A DNA stretch of 35,493 nucleotides from an uncultured Alphaproteobacteria bacterium (GCA_944390275.1 CALXPL010000010.1:1-35493); one strand, 5' to 3'. Counted from the stretch's first letter, positions 1 to 8,840 are shown. The notes: generated from the sequence alone by a model not told the origin. Numbers and translations: made by a program.

Positions 1-732
1 GTAATTATTGGGGCAGTTGCATTTTTGATAATAAGTTCCGCTATCATCGGAACAGGTACTTCCGCTTCCGCCTTGAGAACCACAAGATGAGCCGGAAACA
101 TATTTTTGCGGGTCGCATTTAATCTTGTATTTTTTACCACTACATGATTGACATTCGCCGTTGCTTACATATCCCGATGGAATAGAGGTATATTTATAGG
201 CGGAGCAAAGATTACAACATTCTTTATATTTGCCGTCGCAGGCAACTCCGGAACCTTGTTCATCAGCTCCGTTACAAAGTTTGTTATATTCGGGAAGACA
301 TTTACAGGTATGATAAGAGCTGTCATAAGGACAATAGCTTTCGATTGTACTTCCTGTCGGACAGGGTGTGTTTGTAAAACCGGCATCTTGACACAACTCT
401 TGCGGTGTTCCGTGGTCATCGGGCTTTCCACCACCCCCGCCACCACCCGGTGTTTCCAAATTACCGAATTTATCTCCCGAGCAATTTCCGGCATCGGTGA
501 TAAAACACACCGAAGCAACTTTAATTCCATTTTCTGTTCTTTCATCAAAAATTCGTGATGATAAGTCAAGTCTTTGAAGAGTATGGCGTATGTATGTGTG
601 ATGTGTGTGTAAAGTAGGGATGCCAGACTTGAGGGGTGAAGAATCATCCTCAAAAGAAGCATAAGTTACATTTCCGCAGTCAACAAATAAGCTGACGGCA
701 GACAATAAGAGTACTTTTGAAAATTGTTTCAT
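1..732 (-). CDS. Secreted Cys-rich repeat protein, copy A (3' end outside window)
   Basis: Open minus-strand frame of 244 codons running off the left edge, so the C-terminus is missing. The ATG at 732 follows a GGAGGATGTG ribosome site, the same arrangement as in the paralogue at 8677. An N-terminal signal peptide probably ends at VTYA, and the protein then has many cysteines in units resembling CxxAGFT...CPxxSxYxxCKC and GVACDGKY. The block SVCFITDAGNCSGDKFGNLE (about residues 77-96) is identical in the paralogue, and a run of seven glycines follows. The cysteines suggest a disulphide-stabilised exported or surface protein. I do not recognise a named family or function. It lies downstream of a lipoprotein gene on the same strand, separated by a terminator. 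Confidence 0.75.
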   Translation of the reverse strand, partial: MKQFSKVLLLSAVSLFVDCGNVTYASFEDDSSPLKSGIPTLHTHHTYIRHTLQRLDLSSRIFDERTENGIKVASVCFITDAGNCSGDKFGNLETPGGGGGGGKPDDHGTPQELCQDAGFTNTPCPTGSTIESYCPYDSSYHTCKCLPEYNKLCNGADEQGSGVACDGKYKECCNLCSAYKYTSIPSGYVSNGECQSCSGKKYKIKCDPQKYVSGSSCGSQGGSGSTCSDDSGTYYQKCNCPNNY

Positions 733-852
733 CACATCCTCCTTGCTTATCATCACGACTCTAATATAACATATTTGTTATAATTTTGCAATGCATATTT
801 TTGATAAGCATAGAGAAAAAAGACAAAGGGGAAAATCATTTTGTTTGTTTGA

Positions 853-888
853 AACAAAAAAAACACGGAGTTGTGTTCCCCGTGTTTT
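853..888 (-). terminator. Intrinsic terminator after lipoprotein gene A
   Basis: Inverted repeat AAACACGG (861-868) / CCGTGTTT (880-887). On the minus strand it is followed by a T-rich tract. It sits 23 bases beyond the stop of the 911-1783 gene and is duplicated at 8806-8840. Confidence 0.75.
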
Positions 889-910
889 CTTTTCTTTGGT
901 TATGTTTCTT

Positions 911-1783
911 TTATCCAACGGAATGTCCGTTTTTTCCGTCTTCAGAAACATAACTCTGTCTTCTTTTGTTCGGTCTTCTGGCGAAGTAAATGCCGACAGG
1001 GGTGGCTATCCCGCTACAAGTCAGAATATAAATAATAATTTCATAAATTACGCCTTGTTTATTTTTTATGAAATCTATTTCTGTTTGCAGTCGTTTGACA
1101 CTGTTTGTTTCAAACAAATATCTTAGGAGGCCTTTTTCAATGACCGCATAAGTTTTGTTGATTTGTGGAGCCTCCAGAGTGTTTAACGATTTTTTGTAGC
1201 CTAGTTTCCACACCTTGTTGTTGATGATGGCGGTATTGTTTTCAAATTTGGAAAGTGTGCCATAATCACACAACTCAACGTTTGATGATGTGAAAGAGAG
1301 CTGTCCTAATTTTTCCGGAAAACTTCGGTTCAATAACAACAGTATGGTCGGAATACTTATTAAGATTATACACAAAATCAGTGTATTTACTTCGCGACTG
1401 ATTCTGCAATTGAGTTCTTGTTTCCTTAAGATTTCTGCAAGCAGTTTTATAATATATCCCAAGAAAGCTACCATTACCGTAATGATGGTGAGAGCTAATA
1501 TGCTGCTGTCATCATTTAGGGCTTTTATGTCTTCTTTTTTGGCTTTGCTGACATAAAAATTGCTCCCCGAGGCATAAATATATGCCTCTTCTCCATCAAC
1601 GGTTATCTCGTTGTCAAGAATAAAATCTTTTGTGCCATTTTGGGTTTGATATTCCAAACCGTTAATGGTGGCTGATTTTTCACTGATTGCTGTTAATTCG
1701 CCTTTAGCCACGACTTCATGGTTTTGGCAAGAGGTGAACACGAAGGTAACGACCACACTTAATAAAAATAATAATTTTTTCAT
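911..1783 (-). CDS. Lipoprotein with three membrane segments, copy A
   Basis: 290 aa. The N-terminus MKKLLFLLSVVVTFVFTSC is a lipoprotein signal with lipobox FTSC. An extracytoplasmic domain follows (about 20-95), then two hydrophobic segments (about 96-118 and 133-155), a second extracytoplasmic region (about 160-245), a third hydrophobic segment (about 247-268) and a short basic tail ending SEDGKNGHSVG. The two soluble regions look related: GELTAISEKSATING near residue 28 resembles YGTLSKFENNTAIINN near residue 175, so the gene may contain an internal duplication. A paralogue lies at 8875-9753. No named family was recognised and the function is unknown. A lipid anchor combined with several membrane spans is unusual. 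Confidence 0.75.
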   Translation of the reverse strand: MKKLLFLLSVVVTFVFTSCQNHEVVAKGELTAISEKSATINGLEYQTQNGTKDFILDNEITVDGEEAYIYASGSNFYVSKAKKEDIKALNDDSSILALTIITVMVAFLGYIIKLLAEILRKQELNCRISREVNTLILCIILISIPTILLLLNRSFPEKLGQLSFTSSNVELCDYGTLSKFENNTAIINNKVWKLGYKKSLNTLEAPQINKTYAVIEKGLLRYLFETNSVKRLQTEIDFIKNKQGVIYEIIIYILTCSGIATPVGIYFARRPNKRRQSYVSEDGKNGHSVG

Positions 1784-1824
1784 AATGCTATTTTTTTTTA
1801 ATTAATAATATGTGAATTGTCTTG

Positions 1825-1853
1825 ATTTTATAGTTAATTTTGTCAAAAGTCAA
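1825..1853 (-). promoter_or_regulatory. Sigma-70-type promoter of lipoprotein gene A
   Basis: Read on the minus strand: -35 TTGACT (1848-1853), 17-base spacer, -10 TAAAAT (1825-1830), about 42 bases before the ATG at 1783. The -35 region and the leader AATTCACATATTATTAATT are conserved upstream of the paralogue at 9753, which supports function. Confidence 0.6.
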
Positions 1854-2030
1854 GTATTATATTCGAATTTGACAAAAATATATGCCGCGAAGGCTTATTC
1901 TGCACTTCGTAATTATGTTTATCTAAAATAAATTTTTTAATAAAATAAGTTGCATTTTTATATAATATCAGTATCCTTTATTTAATTTGTTTCATTTTAT
2001 GATTATTGGCGTTATCTTAAAGGATTGTTT

Positions 2031-2538
2031 ATGCTGTTTAATGAGTTACAAAATATTATACGGGAGAAATCATCCTCTTGCCGTTTTGAGGTCGCTTCTC
2101 ATAATTTGGAAACTATTATCTTTTCTTTATCAAAATCGGAACTTTTACCTCTTGTTGTTCAAATCGGTTCTATCCCCGAATGTATTATTCATGATTCTAC
2201 CGAAGAAAAGTTATATACAAAAGTTTCTGATATCATATTGGCAAAATGTTTTTATGAACTTAATATGAAAGCTCTTGTCCTTCATGAACGAGCCAATAGT
2301 GCTGATGTCTTTGCACAAAGTAAATTTCATAATTATTCTTTAATTGCTGATGCTAAAGCCTTATCTTGATATTCGTGATTTTAAGAATTCTTTTGCTGAA
2401 TTTAAATGTGATATTATAACGAGAGGTCATAATGAAATAAATTATTGGAAAGAAAAAATAAATACTATAAATAATTATTCTCGAGAACAAGCAATTCATG
2501 AGTTGCTTTCAGCTTTGAAATTAAATGAAAAAAATTAA
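2031..2538 (+). pseudogene. HindIII-like type II restriction endonuclease, broken by internal deletion and frameshift
   Basis: Two out-of-phase fragments. Fragment 1 (ATG 2031, RBS AAAGGA, to 2369) matches the N-terminal part of R.HindIII as I remember it: IGSIPE, STEEKLYTK, DIILAK, ERANSADV, NYSLIADAK. The last of these holds the D-x-K of the nuclease active site. Fragment 2 (about 2344-2538) matches its extreme C-terminus: NEINYWKEKI, NNYSREQAIHELL. The intervening part, about half of a roughly 300-aa enzyme, is gone, and the reading frame shifts at the junction near 2344-2369. The product should be inactive. The cognate methyltransferase starts 39 bases downstream. The family assignment rests on recalled sequence, not on a search. 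Confidence 0.72.
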
Positions 2539-2577
2539 TACAATTGGTAAATATATCAGATATTTGGAAACATTATA

Positions 2578-3513
2578 ATGCAGGATAATATATACTTTGG
2601 TGATTGTCGCACACTTATTAAAAATATTCAAAATGAAACTATCGATTTAATCCTTAGCGATATTCCTTACGGTATTTCTTTTGAAAATTGGGATATCTTG
2701 CATGATAATACTAATTCGGCTTTGTTAGGTTCTAGTCCTGCACAAGAAAAAATCGGTAATGTCTTTAAAAGCCGCGGCAAACCTCTTAACGGATGGGCAG
2801 AAAGTGATAAAAAAATTCCTTTGGAATATTACAATTGGGTCTTGTCTTGGGCTCCGGATTGGTATCGCGTCCTTAAACCTGCCGCGAGTGTCTTCGTGTT
2901 TGCCGGTAGAAGATTGGCTCATCGTTGTATTGCCGCTTTCGAAGATTGCGGGTTTATCTATAAAGATATGATTGGGTGGAATAAAATGAAAGCTGCTCAT
3001 CGAGCTCAACATATTTCTTGTGTCTATCAAAGACGGGGGGATGATATTTCGGCTAAAAAATGGGAAAATTGGAAATTGGGTAATTTACGTCCTGTCTTTG
3101 AGCCTATTCTTTGGTTTATGAAACCTTACAAAATTGGCGGAACTTTGGCTGATAATGTCTTAACTTATTCTCTTGGGGCTTATAATGAAAAAGTCCTTCG
3201 TAAATATAATCAGGAATCAAACAATTTGTTTAATATTGTCGCGCAAAAAACAGATACGGGGTTACATCCTACTCAAAAACCTCTGTCCTTGATGTCTTTG
3301 TTGATTGAACTTACAACTCTTGAAAATCAGGTCGTTTTAGATCCTTTTGCCGGAAGTGGTACGACTTTGATTGCTGCTTTAAATTTAAATAGACATTATT
3401 TGGGTTTTGAAAATAATGAACAATATTATAATATTGCGCGAAAAAGATTGGAAACAGAACTCAAATCTTTAAATAATAGTTTGTTTTCTTGTGATAACTT
3501 ATCGGTTATATAA
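2578..3513 (+). CDS. DNA adenine methyltransferase, beta class, HindIII-type modification enzyme
   Basis: 311 aa, complete. The catalytic motif IV comes first as SDIPYG (residues 27-32), a variant of the usual DPPY. The target-recognition region follows, and the AdoMet-binding motif I is late, DPFAGSGTT (255-263), followed by GFENNEQYYNIARKRL. This order (IV ... I) defines the beta group, which methylates adenine N6 (cytosine N4 is possible). GLHPTQKPLSLM before motif I is typical. It lies 39 bases after the HindIII-like nuclease remnant, so the expected target is AAGCTT (inference). With the nuclease gone it would act as an orphan methylase. Confidence 0.85.
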   Translation: MQDNIYFGDCRTLIKNIQNETIDLILSDIPYGISFENWDILHDNTNSALLGSSPAQEKIGNVFKSRGKPLNGWAESDKKIPLEYYNWVLSWAPDWYRVLKPAASVFVFAGRRLAHRCIAAFEDCGFIYKDMIGWNKMKAAHRAQHISCVYQRRGDDISAKKWENWKLGNLRPVFEPILWFMKPYKIGGTLADNVLTYSLGAYNEKVLRKYNQESNNLFNIVAQKTDTGLHPTQKPLSLMSLLIELTTLENQVVLDPFAGSGTTLIAALNLNRHYLGFENNEQYYNIARKRLETELKSLNNSLFSCDNLSVI

Positions 3514-3516
3514 AAT

Positions 3517-3545
3517 CAAGGCACGGGCTTATACCTCGTGCCTTG
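3517..3545. terminator. Hairpin between convergent genes
   Basis: Perfect 9-bp inverted repeat CAAGGCACG (3517-3525) / CGTGCCTTG (3537-3545), between the end of the methyltransferase (3513) and the end of the leftward acyltransferase (3577). The minus strand continues into ATTTTAT, so termination of leftward transcripts is the better supported role. Confidence 0.5.
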
Positions 3546-3576
3546 CTTGTTTCTATCAACCTTAACTCATATACTT

Positions 3577-4362
3577 TTAAGGTTTCGTCGGTTTCGGCAT
3601 GACGATATCCGGTGCCGCCCGACCTTTGAATTTCGACTTCTCTCCTACTGCCGGAAATGGTAATTCCCAACGGACATTCTCTTTGACTATCCTTGCCGGC
3701 ATGCCCGCTAATACGCAGTTGTCTTGTAAGCAACTCTTATTAATTAACGCTCCGCGTCCTAATATCAAGTTATTTCCTAGCTCAACATTCTTTAAAACAA
3801 CAACACTATGCGCTACCCATATTCTTTTGCCTAATTTAATTTGATGCGCTCTGTTTAACGGTTCGTCTCCGTCTATCGCATATATCGGGTGTCCGTCCGT
3901 GTTGTATAAAACCGTATCATAAGAGAAGATACAGTCTTCACCGACTATTATTGAACTGTCTTCTTCAAAACAGGTTATCGCCGTGTTCATAAAGGTTACT
4001 CGATTGCCTATGTCGAGTAATATATTCTTCTTTCCTCCGAAACTCTCAAAATCTAAACTGATGTAGATATGTATGTCATCGCCAAAATTTAATGTGCTGT
4101 CTTGCGCGTATAAGGTCAAACTGCAATGCGTGTGGCAATAAAAATTTTTGCCTAAGTGAACTTTGTTATTGTTCCCTTGTATCCTTAAACTGAATTTCCC
4201 GCGGCAGATAAAGTGTTCGTCTATTTCTACCGTGTTGTTATCTCCTTCTATACTTATCAGCGCATTCTTGCAATAATAACCTTTCGGTAGTTTTATAATA
4301 TTATTCTTCCCTTTATCTCTAATTCTTAATTGTTTTAACAATTTTTTCCAAAATAATGACAT
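3577..4362 (-). CDS. Hexapeptide-repeat (left-handed beta-helix) O-acyltransferase
   Basis: 261 aa. The ATG at 4362 is preceded by AAAGGAT. A central series of hexapeptide-like units (ISIEGDNN, LRIQGNNNKVHLG, IIVGEDCIFS, VELGNNLILGRGALI) forms the left-handed helix. The block NTDGHPIYAID (about 154-164) holds the likely catalytic His, and AGMPARIVKENVRW (about 219-232) is the usual C-terminal signature of WbbJ/NodL-type acetyltransferases. It probably transfers an acetyl group from acetyl-CoA to a sugar of a surface glycan. It is the last gene of a three-gene leftward operon (spacings of 14 and 20 bases), so the acceptor is probably made by the upstream glycosyltransferase. Confidence 0.85.
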   Translation of the reverse strand: MSLFWKKLLKQLRIRDKGKNNIIKLPKGYYCKNALISIEGDNNTVEIDEHFICRGKFSLRIQGNNNKVHLGKNFYCHTHCSLTLYAQDSTLNFGDDIHIYISLDFESFGGKKNILLDIGNRVTFMNTAITCFEEDSSIIVGEDCIFSYDTVLYNTDGHPIYAIDGDEPLNRAHQIKLGKRIWVAHSVVVLKNVELGNNLILGRGALINKSCLQDNCVLAGMPARIVKENVRWELPFPAVGEKSKFKGRAAPDIVMPKPTKP

Positions 4363-4382
4363 TTTTCTATCCTTTACTTTCT

Positions 4383-5153
4383 TTATATTTTATAAAACCT
4401 TTGTTTAAACGCTTTCCGCCATGGGCGGTATAATATTAATAACGATAAGCCTTTTACCCAAAAGCGATGCCCTAAATCCGCTAACATTCTTTTCGTTTGT
4501 CCGCGGCTATGCAAGCCTTTAAAAATTTTATCGCAGGCTTCTGCCGTTAGGGGAATTTTACCCTTTACTTTAGGATCGACTGTCCGTAATTTATACTTGA
4601 TTATATGGGGTGATATTTCCTCTTTTTCAACTTCTCCTTTTCCTTTAGTTTTGTCATTTTCCAAATAAATAAAATCGATTTTCTTACCGTATTTTGCCAT
4701 AATCTTTTCGCTGTATTTCAACAATTCTTCATTGCTGACTTTTACTTCATGCGATAACCATAAAAGCAAAATATTCTTTTCTGTTTTAAGTTTCTCATCA
4801 AAACGTTTAATGCGGCGGTCATATTTTGCTTTAATTTCCGGAAAAGATTCATCCAATGTTTTTCCTTTCGGAAAATCATGATAAAATTCAAATTTATCTC
4901 GCTTGTTTACAAAATCTATCATTTTCGGATTCAGATAATCTTTCTCTGGCGGGCGGGGAATAAACTCTAAATCTTCTTTATTCAAAAAGTTTTCAAAATC
5001 ATTCAAAATGTATTCCATGCGTGTTTTATAATCACACAGGGTTATCCAGTCAAAAGGACCGGCATAACTGCGTAAATGGTACTTGGCCATGTAGCGTGCG
5101 CAGGTGCAATCATAACCTAAGCTATAGACGATATCGTAAACTTTCTTTTCCAT
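4383..5153 (-). CDS. DUF1796-type putative papain-like cysteine peptidase
   Basis: 256 aa. The N-terminus VYDIVYSLGYDCTCARYMAK followed by SYAGPFDWI (about residues 31-39) is the signature of the DUF1796 family, annotated as putative papain-like cysteine peptidases. The candidate nucleophile is the Cys of GYDC (residue 16), and FYHDFP (about 92-97) supplies a His. These proteins are often encoded among polysaccharide genes, and their true activity is not established to my knowledge. Here the gene is the middle of a leftward operon between a glycosyltransferase and an acyltransferase, so a role in glycan modification or processing is more plausible than general proteolysis (inference). RBS AAGGAAAA precedes the ATG. 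Confidence 0.75.
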   Translation of the reverse strand: MEKKVYDIVYSLGYDCTCARYMAKYHLRSYAGPFDWITLCDYKTRMEYILNDFENFLNKEDLEFIPRPPEKDYLNPKMIDFVNKRDKFEFYHDFPKGKTLDESFPEIKAKYDRRIKRFDEKLKTEKNILLLWLSHEVKVSNEELLKYSEKIMAKYGKKIDFIYLENDKTKGKGEVEKEEISPHIIKYKLRTVDPKVKGKIPLTAEACDKIFKGLHSRGQTKRMLADLGHRFWVKGLSLLILYRPWRKAFKQRFYKI

Positions 5154-5167
5154 TTTTCCTTCTTTAC

Positions 5168-6148
5168 TTATAATATCTTTTTATGCTTCATGAAATTTAT
5201 GATAGACGGATCGTTGACAACACAGCCGACTTCTCGCAACAACGGCAATTTGTCAAACGCAAACTTTTCGCTATAAGCATCGGCTAACTTTCCTTGTGAA
5301 TAATATTTTTCGTACCATAAACGCCATTCCGAACCTATCCCCTTTTGCGGGTGGTCTTTTACGCTGGCATAACCTTTGACCACCTTGTGTTCAAAATGTT
5401 TATAATTGCGAATATAATAATGATATAAACGAATGTTCGAAGGTGAAACAATATCGGGATTCTTTATTTTAACTCCGTGATTCCCGTCCAAAATGTGAAT
5501 ATACCCCTTAGTTTGGTGAATGACTTTAGGCATGGGGTGGGTGTCAATATAATGCGGGTTGCTTATGCCTAAGGCCGCCGCTTCATATTTCGGAAGAAGA
5601 CGCGTTACAAAACTGCAAGTTTGAAAATAATCTTCATCAGGAGAAACGGGAGGAACAAAATTGCGAAAATAGAGATTTAAGACATTGGCTTTTCCGCATT
5701 GAGCTATATCATATTTTAAATCTTCCGATTGTGCGTACCAAAATTCATCGGCATCGGAATTAATAATCCAGTCGGCATGATATTTTTTGATAGCAATTTC
5801 AACCATGCGATGAACCCAAACACCGTGCATATGTGTCGGACAGGGCTCATCAATAATTTCCAGCACAATACCTTTCTTTTTATATTCTTCTAATATTTCT
5901 CTTGTCCCGTCCGTTGAGTTATTATCGGTTACAATATAACCGTCTATGCCCATGTGATGATGAAACAAAAGGTGTCTTTCTATAATTTCTATCTCATCTT
6001 TGCAGACTAATGTCATGATGAGTTTTTTCTTCTTATATGCTTGTTGTTCTTCTTCCGCTAATTTTTGTTTTTGTTGTTCCTTAAATTTGCGTCTGAGTTT
6101 TTTCGTCGGGAGTAATTTACTGACAAAATTTATCATGCTCTCGTTCAT
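5168..6148 (-). CDS. Glycosyltransferase, GT2/GT92-like
   Basis: 326 aa. After a basic N-terminus (residues 1-42) the catalytic domain begins with LIMTLVCKDEIEIIERHLLFHHHMGIDG, then DNNSTDGT (about 76-83) and WIINSDADEFW (about 126-136) with the DxD metal/nucleotide-sugar site. This is the Glyco_tranf_2_4 / GT92-like pattern. It presumably adds a sugar to a surface glycan. It is the first gene of the operon running 6148 to 3577. A second Met lies four codons in, so the exact start is uncertain. Confidence 0.85.
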   Translation of the reverse strand: MNESMINFVSKLLPTKKLRRKFKEQQKQKLAEEEQQAYKKKKLIMTLVCKDEIEIIERHLLFHHHMGIDGYIVTDNNSTDGTREILEEYKKKGIVLEIIDEPCPTHMHGVWVHRMVEIAIKKYHADWIINSDADEFWYAQSEDLKYDIAQCGKANVLNLYFRNFVPPVSPDEDYFQTCSFVTRLLPKYEAAALGISNPHYIDTHPMPKVIHQTKGYIHILDGNHGVKIKNPDIVSPSNIRLYHYYIRNYKHFEHKVVKGYASVKDHPQKGIGSEWRLWYEKYYSQGKLADAYSEKFAFDKLPLLREVGCVVNDPSIINFMKHKKIL

Positions 6149-6312
6149 GGGACAGCCTTTCTTTAATTTTTTATGGTAGCAATGTTAAAATATTTTGTTT
6201 TTTTTTACAAGTCTTGCTCATTACTTGTTCACAAAACACTTATTAAAGTTGAATAAAAGTGTTTCCGCTTTATAATCCTTTTATCTTGTTAATCTTTTTA
6301 TGTGAGGTTGTT

Positions 6313-7236
6313 GTGCCGAAAGTTACCGTTGTTATGCCGGTTTATAATACAAATCCGGAATTTTTACGTCAGACAATTGACTCTATTTTAAATCAGAGTT
6401 TTCGTGATTTTGAATTTTTAATCATCAACGACGCCTCAACCACCAACGTTAAGGATGTTATTTTATCCTACAATGATAACCGCATTGTTTATGTCGAAAA
6501 TGAGCAAAATCTCGGAATTTCCAAAACATCAAACAAAGCTCTTCAATTGGCAAAAGGACAGTATATCGCCCGTCAAGATCATGATGATATATCCGAACCA
6601 GACCGTTTGCTTAAACAAGTTCGTATCCTTGATGAAAACCCTGAAATCGGGGTGTGCGGCTGTTTCTTTAAAGTTTTTCCCAAGATTCAAAAAGTCAAAC
6701 TCCCTGTTAAAGATGAAGCCATTAAAATTCGCATGATTACCGAAGGAGCGGGGATTTGTCATCCGGCTTCCCTCTTTCGCAAAAATCTCTTAACCGATAA
6801 CAAAATTATCTATCATGACGAATATCGTTATGCCGAAGATTATCAATTATGGATTGACCTTTTGGATAAAACAAAATTTTACAATATTCCCGAATATCTT
6901 TTCCGTTATCGTTGGTTTGGCGGTAATGCCTCAATTACGGCGGCGGATAAACAAGCCGAAAGTGCTTTTAAAATTCGCTTGAATGCTTTTCGCAAAATCT
7001 TACCCAACCTTGATGACAAGATGATTAATCTTTTGGCTCAAGTCTATAAAAATAAAAAATTCCGCTTATCGAAAGATGACTTTGCCCAACTCTTTCCGGC
7101 ATTAAAACAAGGTCATCAACAGGCTTCCGAAAAATGGATTAAAATTGCCGTGCGCAAAATCTTTTCACGCGTTCTTAAACAAACACAAGGCAGTAATTTG
7201 GTATTTCGTATAAAGAACAAGCTCAAATTTTTCTAA
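6313..7236 (+). CDS. Family 2 glycosyltransferase
   Basis: I place the start at GTG 6313 (TGAGG six bases upstream) because the product then begins directly with PKVTVVMPVYN, the first beta strand of the GT-A fold; an in-frame GTG at 6259 would add 18 atypical hydrophobic residues. About 307 aa. INDAST (about residues 43-48), ARQDHDDISEPDR (about 92-104) with the DxDD-like metal site, and AEDYQLWIDL (about 176-185) follow the GT2 layout. There are no transmembrane segments, so it is probably cytoplasmic. The gene is divergent from the 6148-3577 operon, with about 160 bases between. Confidence 0.85.
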   Translation: MPKVTVVMPVYNTNPEFLRQTIDSILNQSFRDFEFLIINDASTTNVKDVILSYNDNRIVYVENEQNLGISKTSNKALQLAKGQYIARQDHDDISEPDRLLKQVRILDENPEIGVCGCFFKVFPKIQKVKLPVKDEAIKIRMITEGAGICHPASLFRKNLLTDNKIIYHDEYRYAEDYQLWIDLLDKTKFYNIPEYLFRYRWFGGNASITAADKQAESAFKIRLNAFRKILPNLDDKMINLLAQVYKNKKFRLSKDDFAQLFPALKQGHQQASEKWIKIAVRKIFSRVLKQTQGSNLVFRIKNKLKFF

Positions 7237-7246
7237 AAAAGGAAGA

Positions 7247-7273
7247 AAGGAACGGAAATCCGTTCCCTTCTTC
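7247..7273. terminator. Bidirectional terminator between convergent genes
   Basis: Stem GGAACGG (7249-7255) / CCGTTCC (7260-7266) with a 4-base loop. T-rich DNA follows on the plus strand (CTTCTTCTT) and also on the minus strand. It lies between the GT2 stop (7236) and the leftward gene ending at 7286. Confidence 0.75.
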
Positions 7274-7285
7274 TTGCATCATGCA

Positions 7286-8677
7286 TTAGTCAATACATCT
7301 ATAGTGACATCTGGCTCTACCAATTGTTGATGGGTAAATTGATCCTGAACCTGTGCACTCCGAAGAATTTTCATTTAGAGCATTTTGACATTTACTTTCG
7401 ACAAGATATCTTCCTAAAGAGGTTCGTGTATGCCAATCTGGTGTAGAAGGGGAAATTCCTGTTTCACAAACATAATGTCTCATTTGAATTAAACTATATT
7501 GCCCCCCTACAGTATCACAAAAGCAACTCGTTGTATAATTGGCTTTAACTTCAACTGTATTTTGACAAGTATTTCCCGATCCGGAACCACTGGACGAACC
7601 GCTGCTACCGGAAGAAGAACATCCCGAGCCGCCGCATTTTGTATCACAAGGTTGAAGCGTTCCGTCTTTACAGCAATCTCCATGACAAGTACTATGAACG
7701 GGGCACCAGTCGGAGGAACTTGAATCGCAACATGATTTTGATTTATAACACATTGTTCCGCACTCTGTTCGACTTGTATTATAACAACCTCCGGGGTTTG
7801 TTTTAGAATAACCGCTTGGGCAAGTATCACTGCAACAAGATTTACAGCTTGAATAAGTTGTTTGTCCGTTAATGGTACAAGAAGTTGCCCCGACAGCTCC
7901 GCCGCAATCACAAGATTTGTAAGCACTTGGACATTGACATGATTGATATTTTCCGTCGCAAGAACTTCCCACCCCAATTTGCGGAGAAGAGCAAGTAACT
8001 AAGCCGGATTGACAAACGCACTTATCATAATAAGAAGCATTATAAGGACATTTTTTATTTGGAACTTGAAGTGTCGGACAAGCGGCTGTTTGGGTATAAC
8101 CGGCATTACGGCAAGCCTTATCATCATCTCTTTGACAAGAAGCATATTTTCCATCACAAGACACCCCGACACCATAATAAGGAACGGAACAAGTTTGCGT
8201 TAAATTTTCATCACAAACACATTCTTTATAATAGGTATTATCGGAAGGACACGGATTGATAGGATGTTGTCCAGAAGCGCAAGATGTAACGGTATAACCG
8301 GCATCACGACATTGTTCAGGAATAGTATCGTATTCGGGAATATCTTCATCATTTCCATTCGGAGTTCCGCCTCCGTTTCCTCCGGTCGGGCTTTCAAGAT
8401 TACCGAATTTATCACCGGAACAATTCCCCGCATCGGTGATAAAACACACCGAAGCAATTTTTTGCTCTTTACCCGAAATCCGTAAATCATCAAAAAGGCG
8501 TGATGATAAGAATCTTTCAAGAGTTTGGTATTTATATGTGTGATGTGATTGGTGTGTTGGAATACCTGACTCGGATGACACAAAAAGCGAATTTTCAACA
8601 TTCGCATAAGACAAAACGGGACACACGGACATATAAGCCGTTGCCGACAGTAAAACCACGCGAGAAACACTCTTCAT
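7286..8677 (-). CDS. Secreted Cys-rich repeat protein, copy B (full length)
   Basis: 463 aa. I chose the ATG at 8677 because GGAGGATGTC precedes it, as in copy A; a longer reading from 8701 would place the RBS inside the gene. The signal peptide probably ends at LSYA. SVCFITDAGNCSGDKFGNLE is shared with copy A, then come Gly-rich and acidic linkers and tandem Cys-rich units (CRDAGYTVTSC...CP..TYYKECVCDE..., repeated with ACRNAGYTQTAAC and GSSCDGKYQSC). A Ser/Gly linker (about residues 352-368) leads to a final Cys-containing domain ending CHYRCID. It is probably exported and disulphide-rich. No named function was recognised. Confidence 0.8.
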   Translation of the reverse strand: MKSVSRVVLLSATAYMSVCPVLSYANVENSLFVSSESGIPTHQSHHTYKYQTLERFLSSRLFDDLRISGKEQKIASVCFITDAGNCSGDKFGNLESPTGGNGGGTPNGNDEDIPEYDTIPEQCRDAGYTVTSCASGQHPINPCPSDNTYYKECVCDENLTQTCSVPYYGVGVSCDGKYASCQRDDDKACRNAGYTQTAACPTLQVPNKKCPYNASYYDKCVCQSGLVTCSSPQIGVGSSCDGKYQSCQCPSAYKSCDCGGAVGATSCTINGQTTYSSCKSCCSDTCPSGYSKTNPGGCYNTSRTECGTMCYKSKSCCDSSSSDWCPVHSTCHGDCCKDGTLQPCDTKCGGSGCSSSGSSGSSSGSGSGNTCQNTVEVKANYTTSCFCDTVGGQYSLIQMRHYVCETGISPSTPDWHTRTSLGRYLVESKCQNALNENSSECTGSGSIYPSTIGRARCHYRCID

Positions 8678-8805
8678 GACATCCTCCACTCTTATCACCA
8701 CGACTCTAATATATCATATTTGTTGCAACATGTAAATACCTAATTTTGATAGAAAAGAAGAAAAAGGACAAAGCCTTTGATTAGAATTTTTTTTGTTGGT
8801 TTGAA

Positions 8806-8840
8806 ATAAAAAAAACACGGAGTTGTGTTCTCCGTGTTTT
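8806..8840 (-). terminator. Intrinsic terminator after lipoprotein gene B
   Basis: AAACACGG (8813-8820) / CCGTGTTT (8832-8839), with a T tract on the minus strand. It is a near-identical copy of the hairpin at 853-888, in the same position of the duplicated cassette. Confidence 0.75.

Noticed and set aside
165..662. Open frame of 165 codons on the minus strand
   Set aside because: It is out of phase with the Cys-rich gene 1-732, which has a signal peptide, an RBS and a clear paralogue in its own frame.
7507..8670. Two open frames of 156 codons each on the minus strand, suggesting a frameshifted gene
   Set aside because: The 463-aa Cys-rich frame is continuous over the same span; these are shadows with no RBS or family pattern.
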